Positions 8,529 to 15,882 of a DNA stretch of 64,000 nt are shown in pieces (positions within the stretch are counted from its first letter, which is position 1; the number at the start of each line of letters is the position of its first letter). Under the pieces are notes generated by a model. It saw only the letters and a list, made by a program, of their open reading frames with translations, did no database searches and was not told the DNA's origin. Source of the stretch: JAJDUF01 sp965214295 (GTDB lineage: Bacteria > Chloroflexota > UBA11872 > UBA12225 > JAJDUF01); contig OZ243944.1 of assembly GCA_965214295.1 (NCBI GenBank), positions 4,165,908 to 4,229,907 on the forward strand. Direction: 5' to 3'. A program made the translations under genes and the position numbers.

Positions 8529-8921
8529 ATGAAGTATTCCGATCTCGTCCGTGACCATTTCGGCTCGCCGCGGAATCTCGGCGAGATCGTCGACCCTGAC
8601 GGGATGGGCGACGTGGAGAATCCCGTCTGCGGTGACCGTACCGTGCTGACGATCCGAGTACGCGACGACCGCATTGCCGCGGCGCGCTTTCGAGCCGTGG
8701 GTTGCCCGGCCGCCATCGCCGCCAGCTCGATCACAACCGAGCTGCTCGTCGGGCGCACCTTGGCAGAAGCGTTACGCCTAACGAACGAGGACGTGTCCGC
8801 AGCACTCGGTGGTCTACCGGCCAACAAGCTGCACTGCTCAGTACTCGCCGAGGACGTCGTGCGGGCAGCCCTCGCAGACTACCGACAGCGCGCCGACGCC
8901 GCGGCGGAGGTGGGCCAATGA
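8529..8921 (+). CDS. IscU/NifU N-terminal-like Fe-S scaffold
   Basis: A second U-type protein, 130 residues, distinct from SufU in the same cluster. It lacks the SufU insertion and keeps the IscU-type ligand set: C34 and D36 in NPVCGDR, C59 in AVGCPAAIA and C103 in LHCSVLAEDV. IscU and NifU-N bind transient [2Fe-2S]/[4Fe-4S] clusters. The start is ATG 8529. Its stop codon overlaps the larA start (ATGA), so the two are translationally coupled. Coupling to larA suggests a link to the nickel-pincer enzyme rather than general Fe-S assembly, but that is inference. Confidence 0.86.
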   Translation: MKYSDLVRDHFGSPRNLGEIVDPDGMGDVENPVCGDRTVLTIRVRDDRIAAARFRAVGCPAAIAASSITTELLVGRTLAEALRLTNEDVSAALGGLPANKLHCSVLAEDVVRAALADYRQRADAAAEVGQ

Positions 8922-10249
8922 TCGTTCCCCTCGCATATGGCCGTTCCGGAATGGACTTGGCGGTTCCCGACGAGTTTGCCGACCGGGTGACTGTGGTCGA
9001 GCCACGCTACGTGCCCGGTCTACCGGACGAGGCGGCGGCGCTGCGGGCGGCGCTCCGCGAGCCGATGGGGACGCCTTCCCTGCGCGATCTACTCTCGCCA
9101 ACGGATACGGTGGCCGTCGTCTTCTGCGACATCACGCGGCCGATGCCGAGCGACCGGGTGCTGCCGGTGCTGTTGGAGGAAGTCGAGACGGTCGTGGGGC
9201 GCGACCGCATTGTGCTCGTCAACGGGACCGGCACCCACCGCGCCAACACGCCGGACGAGTTACGCGAGATGCTCGGCCCGGAGTTGGTCGCGCAGTATCG
9301 CATTGTGCAGCACGATGCCCGCAACGAGGACGAGCTGGTCCACGTCGGCACCACGCCGCACGGGACGCCGGTGTGGATCAACAAGCACTTCCTGAACGCC
9401 TCGGTGCGTCTGCTCACCGGCTTCATCGAGCCGCACTTGTTCGCCGGGTTCAGCGGTGGTCCGAAGATGGTGGTGCCGGCGGTGGCAGGACTGGCCACCG
9501 TCATGGCCAACCACGGCGCTCGTTTCATCGCCGAGCCGCAGGCGATCTGGGGTATCCGCGAGGGCAACCCGTTGTGGGAAGACCTGCGCGCGGCGGCTAT
9601 GATGGGGCAACCGACCTTCAGCCTCAACGTGGCGCTGAACAAGGAGCGCGAGATCACGGCCGTGTTCGCTGGCGACACGCTGACCGCGCATCGCGTCGGC
9701 TGCGAGTGGGTCGGCGAGCACGCGATGCAGCCGGTCCCGGAGCCGTTCGACGTGGTTGTTACCACCAACAGCGGGTATCCGCTCGATCTCAACGTGTACC
9801 AGGCGATCAAAGGGGTTTCGGCCGCAAACCGCGTCGTGCGCGAGGGCGGGGCGATCATCTTAGCCGCGGAATGCTGGGACGGTATTCCCAGCCACGGTCA
9901 GTACGGCGAGCTGCTGGAGAGCAGCACGAGTCTCGACGAGGTGCTGCAGAAGATTTGCACGCCCGGCTTTGTGGTGCCGGATCAGTGGCAGGCGCAGATC
10001 CAAGCCCAAATACAGTTGCGCGCTGCGGTCTACCTCTACTCGTCGCTCGACGACGACACGGTGCGCCGGACGCATTTGGAGCCGTGTGGGCCGCTCTCCG
10101 ATCGGTTTGCCGCACTGATGCGCGCGGCGGGACCGGAAGCGACCGCCTGTATCCTACCGCAAGGGCCGCAAACCGTTCCCTACCTGGTGCCTGACGCTGG
10201 CCAAGGCGCGTGGGCACGGCAGTTAGCCGTCGCCGGAAAGGCAGCCTGA
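8918..10249 (+). CDS. larA: LarA-type nickel-pincer nucleotide racemase/epimerase
   Basis: LarA-family enzymes racemise or epimerise 2-hydroxy acids with a covalently bound nickel-pincer nucleotide. ATG 8918 overlaps the preceding stop; 443 residues. All key positions align with the Lactobacillus enzyme with an offset of one: H107 in GTGTHR (catalytic base), H173 in EPHLFAG, K183 in SGGPK (the lysine that bonds the cofactor) and H199 in MANHG (nickel ligand). The protein is therefore probably active. The true substrate need not be lactate, because the family is diverse. The cofactor genes larB, larC and larE are not in the window. Confidence 0.9.
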   Translation: MIVPLAYGRSGMDLAVPDEFADRVTVVEPRYVPGLPDEAAALRAALREPMGTPSLRDLLSPTDTVAVVFCDITRPMPSDRVLPVLLEEVETVVGRDRIVLVNGTGTHRANTPDELREMLGPELVAQYRIVQHDARNEDELVHVGTTPHGTPVWINKHFLNASVRLLTGFIEPHLFAGFSGGPKMVVPAVAGLATVMANHGARFIAEPQAIWGIREGNPLWEDLRAAAMMGQPTFSLNVALNKEREITAVFAGDTLTAHRVGCEWVGEHAMQPVPEPFDVVVTTNSGYPLDLNVYQAIKGVSAANRVVREGGAIILAAECWDGIPSHGQYGELLESSTSLDEVLQKICTPGFVVPDQWQAQIQAQIQLRAAVYLYSSLDDDTVRRTHLEPCGPLSDRFAALMRAAGPEATACILPQGPQTVPYLVPDAGQGAWARQLAVAGKAA

Positions 10250-10264
10250 TCTGTGGAAGGCCCG

Positions 10265-11137
10265 ATGGTGCAATCCGACATCACGATCAAGTCTGCGGCC
10301 GAGTTCGAGAAGATGCGCGCGGCCGGGGCGCTGGTCGCGCAGGTCCACCGGCGGCTGACGGCCGAGGCGCGACCCGGCGTGAGCACCGCCGACCTCGACC
10401 AGATCGCCGAGACTATGACTCGTGAGGCCGGGGCCATACCGTCGTTCAAGGGGTATCACGGCTTCCCGGCGTGCATTTGCGCCAGCATCAACGAGGAGAT
10501 CGTACACGGCATTCCCAGCCGGCGGCGCGTGTTGCAATCGGGTGATCTGCTCAGTATTGACTTTGGCGCGATCATTGACGGTTGGCACGGCGACGCGGCC
10601 ATCACCATCCCCATCGGCGACGTGGGTCCGGCGGCACTACGTTTGCTGGAGATCACGCGCGAGGCGCTGTATCTCTCGATAGCGCTCGCCCGCGCCGGCA
10701 ATACGCTTGGCGACGTTGGCGCGGTGGTCGAGCGTCACGCCCGCGCTCACGGCTATAAGGTGGTACGCGAGTACTGCGGGCACGGCATTGGCCGCGAGAT
10801 GCACGAGGAGCCGGCCGTCCTGAACCATGGCCGGCCCGGGCGCGGCGACATGCTGCGGCCAGGCATGGCTATCGCTATCGAGCCGATGCTGCTGGTGGGT
10901 GACGACACGACCTCGGTAGACCCGGACGGCTGGACGGTGCGGACCGCGGACCGCAAGTTATCGGCGCACTGGGAGCATACGGTGGCGATTACCGAGAACG
11001 GCCCCGACATCCTGACCCGCCTGCCGGACGACGACGCGCCGGATCGCTTGCTGGCGGCAGCGGTGGCCAAGCTCAACCGGCAGTCCACGCGCCGCAAGCC
11101 CAAGCGCCCCCGCCAGCGGCAGCGCGCGCGACGATAA
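10265..11137 (+). CDS. map: Type I methionine aminopeptidase
   Basis: Removes N-terminal methionine from nascent proteins using a dinuclear metal centre. The metal ligands are visible in SIDFGAIIDGWHGDAA (two Asp), EYCGHGIGREMHEEP (His), AIAIEPM (Glu) and WEHTVAIT (Glu). It has 290 residues with an unusual strongly basic C-terminal tail of Arg, Lys and Gln after about residue 265, which might bind RNA or the ribosome (inference). GTG 10253 is an alternative start; I prefer ATG 10265 with GGAAGG at 10255-10260. It follows larA by 15 bases. Confidence 0.92.
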   Translation: MVQSDITIKSAAEFEKMRAAGALVAQVHRRLTAEARPGVSTADLDQIAETMTREAGAIPSFKGYHGFPACICASINEEIVHGIPSRRRVLQSGDLLSIDFGAIIDGWHGDAAITIPIGDVGPAALRLLEITREALYLSIALARAGNTLGDVGAVVERHARAHGYKVVREYCGHGIGREMHEEPAVLNHGRPGRGDMLRPGMAIAIEPMLLVGDDTTSVDPDGWTVRTADRKLSAHWEHTVAITENGPDILTRLPDDDAPDRLLAAAVAKLNRQSTRRKPKRPRQRQRARR

Positions 11138-11153
11138 GCGACAAGGAAGACGT

Positions 11154-11516
11154 ATGGCTACTGACGAAACGACGCTCGATCTGGGTATTGGCCCCGAAAT
11201 GGAAGAGGGGCTGGAGATGCTCAGTAAGCTGGAGAGCATTACGGACATCACGGCGATGGACGGACCGCTGCTGACGTTCAGCGGGCGTCTCGTCACGACA
11301 CTGGATAGCTTTGACGACATTGTGCGCGTAGACGTGTTCATGTGCGCGCGGGGATGGTATCTCTTTTTCGTGCCGCAGGCGGGGGAGAACTGGGCCGCTG
11401 CCGGCGCCGATCTCAGAGACGCTGTTGCGGATATTCCCGATCCCGCCCGTGTCGCCGCGGTGCGCGCCGCACTCGGGCGGGTTGTACTGGTCCCGGACGA
11501 CGCCGGGACTACTTGA
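11154..11516 (+). CDS. Hypothetical protein, 120 aa
   Basis: A 120-residue acidic protein starting 16 bases after the methionine aminopeptidase stop, with AAGGAAG before the ATG, so it is probably cotranscribed. No signal peptide or membrane span is apparent; a hydrophobic stretch (GWYLFFVPQ) lies mid-protein. I do not recognise the family. Composition and codon use match the neighbours, so it looks real. Confidence 0.65.
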   Translation: MATDETTLDLGIGPEMEEGLEMLSKLESITDITAMDGPLLTFSGRLVTTLDSFDDIVRVDVFMCARGWYLFFVPQAGENWAAAGADLRDAVADIPDPARVAAVRAALGRVVLVPDDAGTT

Positions 11517-11561
11517 CGCGGAGCCGCGCCGACCTTGATGAGGCGCTGTTGACATTGCCCG

Positions 11562-11646
11562 GTCATTCCCGCGCAAGCGGGAATCCAGCACGGATACGCC
11601 GTCTGCTTCCCGAGATACCTGGATTCCGGCTTCCGCCGGAATGACG
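11562..11646. repeat. Full-length family A inverted-repeat element
   Basis: Begins GTCATTCCCGCGCAAGCGGG and ends CCGCCGGAATGACG, with CCAG...CTGG in between. The two ends are inverted copies, each itself a small hairpin, making an 85-bp double-hairpin element. The best paired copy of family A in this half of the window. Confidence 0.85.
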
Positions 11647-11738
11647 AAATGGGTTGGTGGAACCGCCTTCTATCTCGAATGTCAAACAACCTAGGTAGGA
11701 GCAAAGGGCCTGTGCCCCCGCGATTGGAATTGGATGGG

Positions 11739-12725
11739 ATGACTGAGCAGATGCGTGATACTTCGCCGCAGACAAGTACCTCCGACAGCGTACTCGACGC
11801 GATTGGCCACACGCCGCTGATCGCCTTGGACCGGCTCGGCGCCGGCTTGCCGAGCCGGGTACTGGCCAAGCTGGAGTTCTATAGCCCCGGGGGCAGCATC
11901 AAGGACCGGGCCGCTTTGCGGATGATCGAGGTCGCCGAGCGTGACGGTCGTCTGCGGCCCGGCGGGACGGTGATCGAGCTGACCAGCGGCAACATGGGCA
12001 CGGGGCTGGCGATTGTCTGTGCCGTCAAGGGCTATCGGATGATCGCCGTCATGTCGGAGGGCAACAGCCTGGAGCGTCGCCGCATGTTGGCCGCCTATGG
12101 TGCCCGGGTCGAGCTGGTACCGCAAGCGGACGGGGCGCGGCCAGGGCAAGTCTCGAAGGAAGACCTGGAGTTGGTCGAGCAGCGCACGAGGGAGCTAGTC
12201 GAGGAGCTGGGCGCCTTTTGGCCGGACCAGTTCGAGAACCTCGACAACGCCGCCGCGCATGAGCTAACCACCGGCGCCGAAATCTGGGAGCAGACCGGCG
12301 GCGCCGTGACGCACTTCACGGCGATGGCGGGCACCGGCGGCACGCTGGTCGGCGTGGCACGGGCGCTCAAGCAGCGGAACCCGGCGGTGCGCTGCTACGG
12401 CGGTGAGCCGGCGACGGCGCCCTATCTGGCCGGCCAGCCGGTCACGGACACCAGCCACCAAATCCAGGGCACCGGCTATGCCCACGATCTCAGCTTGTGG
12501 GACGAGGGCCTCGTAGACGGCTACCTCACGGCAACCGATGAGGACGCAATTGAAATGGCGCGGCTGCTGGCGACCCGCGAGGGCATTTTCGGCGGCTTCT
12601 CCGGTGGCGCCAACGTCTCCTGCGCTTTCCGGCTGGCCCGCGAGGCGCCGCCCGGCGCGGTGATCGTCACGGTGGTTCCCGACACCGGCCTCAAATACCT
12701 CAGCACCAACCTCTACCCCGATTGA
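11739..12725 (+). CDS. Cysteine synthase-family PLP-dependent enzyme
   Basis: Fold-type II PLP enzyme of the cysteine synthase / cystathionine beta-synthase family, 328 residues from ATG 11739. PGGSIKDRAAL holds the PLP lysine. TSGNMGTGLAIVCAVKGY is the phosphate/substrate loop (Met replaces the more usual Thr of TSGNTG), GTGGTLVGVARAL binds PLP phosphate, and GIFGGFSGGAN is near the C terminus. It could form cysteine from O-acetyl- or O-phosphoserine, which would supply substrate to SufS upstream, but the exact substrate is not set by sequence. The frame extends upstream into the family A repeat, so that extension is rejected. Confidence 0.87.
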   Translation: MTEQMRDTSPQTSTSDSVLDAIGHTPLIALDRLGAGLPSRVLAKLEFYSPGGSIKDRAALRMIEVAERDGRLRPGGTVIELTSGNMGTGLAIVCAVKGYRMIAVMSEGNSLERRRMLAAYGARVELVPQADGARPGQVSKEDLELVEQRTRELVEELGAFWPDQFENLDNAAAHELTTGAEIWEQTGGAVTHFTAMAGTGGTLVGVARALKQRNPAVRCYGGEPATAPYLAGQPVTDTSHQIQGTGYAHDLSLWDEGLVDGYLTATDEDAIEMARLLATREGIFGGFSGGANVSCAFRLAREAPPGAVIVTVVPDTGLKYLSTNLYPD

Positions 12726-12870
12726 TTTGCCCCGGCGCCTATGCCGCCGGGAACGCTCTGCCTTACCGCACGCGATCCGGTTTGGCGCAGTCATCGGTGA
12801 GCGCCAACGGTCATAGTGCGCCCCATCGGAGTGCGCGCACTACCGCCGGAACATCCCCCCAGCGGGGCAG

Positions 12871-13713
12871 CTACCTATCCGTTGACTGTCGCCGGAGCCG
12901 TGCCCGCAGTTGCTGCAGCTCGGTCTCGGCGGCGCGCCGCGCCAACCGTTCCGCCAGCCGGCCGGCCTGCTCGACGGCGGCCTGCGCTTCAGCCGCATCT
13001 CGTTCGGCCTCAGCCGCCTCGCGCGCCGCCCGCTCCGCCTCGCGCGCCGCCGCTACATCTTGCCAGCTCTCCAGGTAGCTCTCGGTCGCCGGATCGTAGA
13101 GCCGCGGCCACCCGTCATCCCAGCACAGACTCACCCCCAGCACCGGGCTGTACCCCTTCAGCACGCCGTCCGGCGCCGTCGTCAGCTCAATTGGCTCATA
13201 CTCCCCGGCCACCAGCCGCCCCCCGGCCAACCGCTGCCCGTGATACTCCCCCTGCTCAGTCGGATCGAAGCGCCAGTATTCCGGCACGCCGATGCGGGCA
13301 TAGATGTCCCGCTTCCGGCCCACGTCCTCCCGTCCGGTGCTGGACGAAGCGATCTCCAGCACCCAGTCCGGTGGCTTGCCCACTTCCCACGGTAGGTAGA
13401 GCTTGCGTGGCCGAATGGCCTGGGCGTCCACCCCAAAGGCCAGGTACACGTCCGGGGACACGCGGACGTTGAGGTCACGCCGGTCATAGCAGAGGATCGT
13501 GTTGGCGTCGAGAAAGACGTCGGGCCGGCGATTGAAGTCGGTGAAATGAGCCGAGAGGAGACCGAAGATTTCCAGCAGTTGGAGGTTTTGTTCCATCGCA
13601 TCAGGCTTCAGGACCGACTCGTCAGGATCGTAGTCGAGCCGGTCGTAGTCGACCGGGCCCAACCGGCGATAGGGCAGCATGGTGGTCGTGGTGGTTGTGG
13701 CCATGGTTGCCAT
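12871..13713 (-). CDS. Uma2-family (DUF820) putative endonuclease with C-terminal coiled coil
   Basis: Uma2/DUF820 proteins have a PD-(D/E)xK nuclease-like fold and are often multicopy in cyanobacteria and Chloroflexota; function is mostly unknown. Here 280 residues from ATG 13713 (GGAGAT upstream). The core motifs are NVRVSPDVYLAF, PPDWVLEIASSSTGREDVGRK and PEYWRFDP. The C-terminal 75 residues are an Ala/Glu/Arg-rich heptad pattern, a likely coiled coil. It differs from the two tandem Uma2 genes at 41.9-43.2 kb, which lack the coiled coil. Confidence 0.86.
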   Translation of the reverse strand: MATMATTTTTTMLPYRRLGPVDYDRLDYDPDESVLKPDAMEQNLQLLEIFGLLSAHFTDFNRRPDVFLDANTILCYDRRDLNVRVSPDVYLAFGVDAQAIRPRKLYLPWEVGKPPDWVLEIASSSTGREDVGRKRDIYARIGVPEYWRFDPTEQGEYHGQRLAGGRLVAGEYEPIELTTAPDGVLKGYSPVLGVSLCWDDGWPRLYDPATESYLESWQDVAAAREAERAAREAAEAERDAAEAQAAVEQAGRLAERLARRAAETELQQLRARLRRQSTDR

Positions 13714-13981
13714 CGCAGATCTCCAAGTAAGCACCACCGGCCCCAGCCTGCGCTTGGGTGATGTCACAGACGGCGCCGGTCGCTCCCAACCCCTCACCAG
13801 CATAACTCAAGAGGTGCCAAGTTGCTACGATATCGGCCGCAAGACGGTGGCTCCGCAGTTAATCACAACACCCCGCCGCAAAGACACACCTCGTCGGCTA
13901 CTGCACCAACAATCCTCTCGGTAAGCGGGTCTCCCATCTTTGCCCAGCACTTCTTCTCTGTGCTCTCTGCGCTCTCTGTGG
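13714..13981. other. Intergenic, with CTCTGTG-type microrepeat
   Basis: 268 bases between two minus-strand genes. Near 13951-13981 it holds a short CTCTGTG/CTCTCTGCG run of imperfect copies directly against the 3' end of the NHL gene. No gene, RNA or clear terminator is seen in the rest. Confidence 0.5.
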
Positions 13982-15610
13982 CTAAACGTGCTCCGGGTGG
14001 GCACGGCGGGACTCGTCCAGCGGGATGGTGGTTGTGTCGAGAGTGGCGAGGTCCACCACGCGCAGCGCATGGTTGTTGGTATCGGCGACGAAGAGCTTGC
14101 CACGGGCCAGCGCCAGCCCGCCTGGCTCCGAGAACCGGGCCGCCGTGCCGACGCCATCGGTATGGGTGCCGGCCCCCGGCGCACCGAGCAGCGTCTTGGA
14201 CTCGCGTGTGCGGGGATCGAGTCGCTTGATCTTGTGGTTGTAGGTATCGGCCACCAGGAGCGCCGGCCCGTCGGGTGCAGTAGGCCAGAGGCAGACAGCG
14301 AGCGGATGCTGGAGCCGAACGCGCTCGGCGGTGGCGTCGGTATCGCCGAAATCGAACAGCCCGGTGCCGACTAACGTCGTTACTTGGCCGCTGTCCAGGT
14401 GGATCGCGCGGATGGCGCTCGTCTCGCTGTCCGCGGCGTAGAGCATGTCCCCCAGCGGATCGAGTGCCAGCCCACTCGGCTGCGCGAAGCAAGCCTCTTG
14501 TCGCGGGCCGTCGAGGATATCTTCCCGCCCGCTCCCGGCGAACGGTACGATGGCGCCGGTGGCCAGGTCGAACGCCCAGATTTGGTGCAACCCGGCCATC
14601 GCAATGAACAGCAGGCCACGATCCGGGTAGTCCTGCTTCTCGCTATTGGCACCACCCCCGGCGGTGGCCGTCCGGGCCGGGTCGGGCAGCAGCGCCAGGT
14701 CCCACGGCGAAGAGAGGTCCGTTTGGCCGGCAGGACCGCCACCGCCGAACGAGCGCGCCTGCCGCCCCGTCCCGGCGATTGTCGTGACCGCGCCGGTGGC
14801 CGGGCTGACGCGACGGATGGCGTGGTTTTCGGTGTCGGCAACGTAGACCGTGCCGGTGACGGGATCAACGGCCATCCCCTGCGGCCAGTGCAACTGCGCT
14901 TCCCGCGCCGGCCCATCACGCAGCCCCGGCTCGCCCGACCCGATGAGATGGTGGACGCTGCCGTCGAGCGTCGCCAGCCCGGTGACGACGATGCGATGGT
15001 GATTGGAGTCGGCGACATAGACGTGTCCGTTGCCGCGCTCGTCTACCGCCACCTTGCCGGGGAAGGCCAGTGTCTCCGTGGCCGGCCCGGTCTGCGCGGC
15101 CGGGCCGGTGGCGCCGAAGTCGAGTACGCGGCGGTCCAGCCAGCCGTGGGCGCCGAACTCGTCCAGCATGCGGTCAATGATCGGCGCCAGCTGACCGGCT
15201 GCGAACTCACCCTCATGCTTGCCGATGACCTTCCCCAAGGGGTCAACGAACATCAGCGTCGGCCAGGCGCGCACGCCGTACTGCTGCCAGATGGCGAAGT
15301 CGTGGTCGTTGACGACGGGGTGATGGATGGCGTGGCGGCGCACGGCCTGCGCGACGGCTTCGGTCTCCTGCTCTTGGGGAAACTTGGCCGAGTGGACACC
15401 GACGACGGTGAGTGTCTCGGCATAGCGCTGCTCCAGTTCCCGCAACTGCGGGAGGATATGTAAGCAGTTAATTCAGCAGAAGGTCCAGAAATCGAGGATC
15501 ACCAGCCGGCCGGCGAGGTCGGCCAGCCGCAAGGGCCTCTCGGTATTGATCCAAGCCCGCCCGTCCGGAAACTCCGGCGCCCGCACTCGCCCGGCATATG
15601 CTGTCGTCAT
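13982..15610 (-). CDS. Thioredoxin-like/NHL-repeat protein with in-frame UGA at the redox cysteine (candidate selenoprotein)
   Basis: Read from ATG 15610, with GGAGGGAGGG upstream at 15617-15626, this is a 542-codon protein. Residues 1-150 are a thioredoxin-like domain and the rest a six-bladed NHL beta-propeller (repeated GVAVDxxGNVYVAD-type blocks). Codon 46 (15473-15475) is TGA in the context DFWTFC-[TGA]-INCLHILPQL. Relatives such as NHLRC2-type proteins read CCINC here, so UGA replaces the first cysteine of the CxxC. A hairpin TCCCGC-AGTT-GCGGGA follows 20 bases downstream. This is the pattern of bacterial selenocysteine. The frame after TGA is open for 497 codons without damage. The alternative is a nonsense mutation or sequencing error, with restart at 15445 giving a protein lacking its active site. 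Confidence 0.72.
15438..15453 (-). promoter_or_regulatory. Putative bacterial SECIS hairpin
   Basis: On the minus strand TCCCGC-AGTT-GCGGGA is a perfect stem-loop with GU in its apical loop. The loop GU lies 27-28 bases after the UGA, within the range usual for bacterial SECIS elements (E. coli fdhF has it at about 20). The stem can be extended below by UCC/GGA with a 3-base bulge. The bases between UGA and the stem are A/T-rich and use a rare TTA leucine codon, unlike the rest of the gene. No folding energy was computed. Confidence 0.55.
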
Positions 15611-15882
15611 CAAGACACCCTCCCTCCACCCAGAGCATAGCGCAAGGTCAAGGTGAACGGAGCCGCCGAGGATTCAGTGGCAACCGCAAGCAGGAGTGGA
15701 CGGCCTGAGCTGCCACTTATCGGGCGTTGAGAATCCGGCTATTGAGCCATAGCATGTTCCCGGTGAGCCGCAGCATACAAGTGCAGTTTGGGCAGTCTGA
15801 GATGCCTTTGGGCACGGATAGAACATCCATGGCGCAATTCCTTCCACCTTATGGAAGCTCATGCACTTACGATATTCTAGCA
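15611..15882. other. Gap between copA and the thioredoxin/NHL gene, with two competing short frames
   Basis: Two short minus-strand frames overlap here. A Cys-rich frame of 70 codons (15674-15886, GTG start overlapping the copA stop) contains CC and CGCH. A frame of 37 codons (15717-15830) has GGAAGGA upstream and reads CPNCTCMLRLTGN, like half of a zinc ribbon. Both cannot be coding over the same bases, and neither is supported by anything else. The zinc-ribbon-like frame is the better candidate. Confidence 0.3.

Noticed and set aside
14384..15463. 359-codon plus-strand frame opposite the NHL gene
   Set aside because: Antisense to clear NHL repeats; composition typical of a shadow frame. 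Its presence does not argue against the UGA-containing gene.
15473..15475. Reading TGA as tryptophan or another amino acid by an alternative genetic code
   Set aside because: TGA is used as the normal stop in rtcB, sufU-like, larA and many other genes here, including ATGA overlaps, so a general reassignment is excluded.
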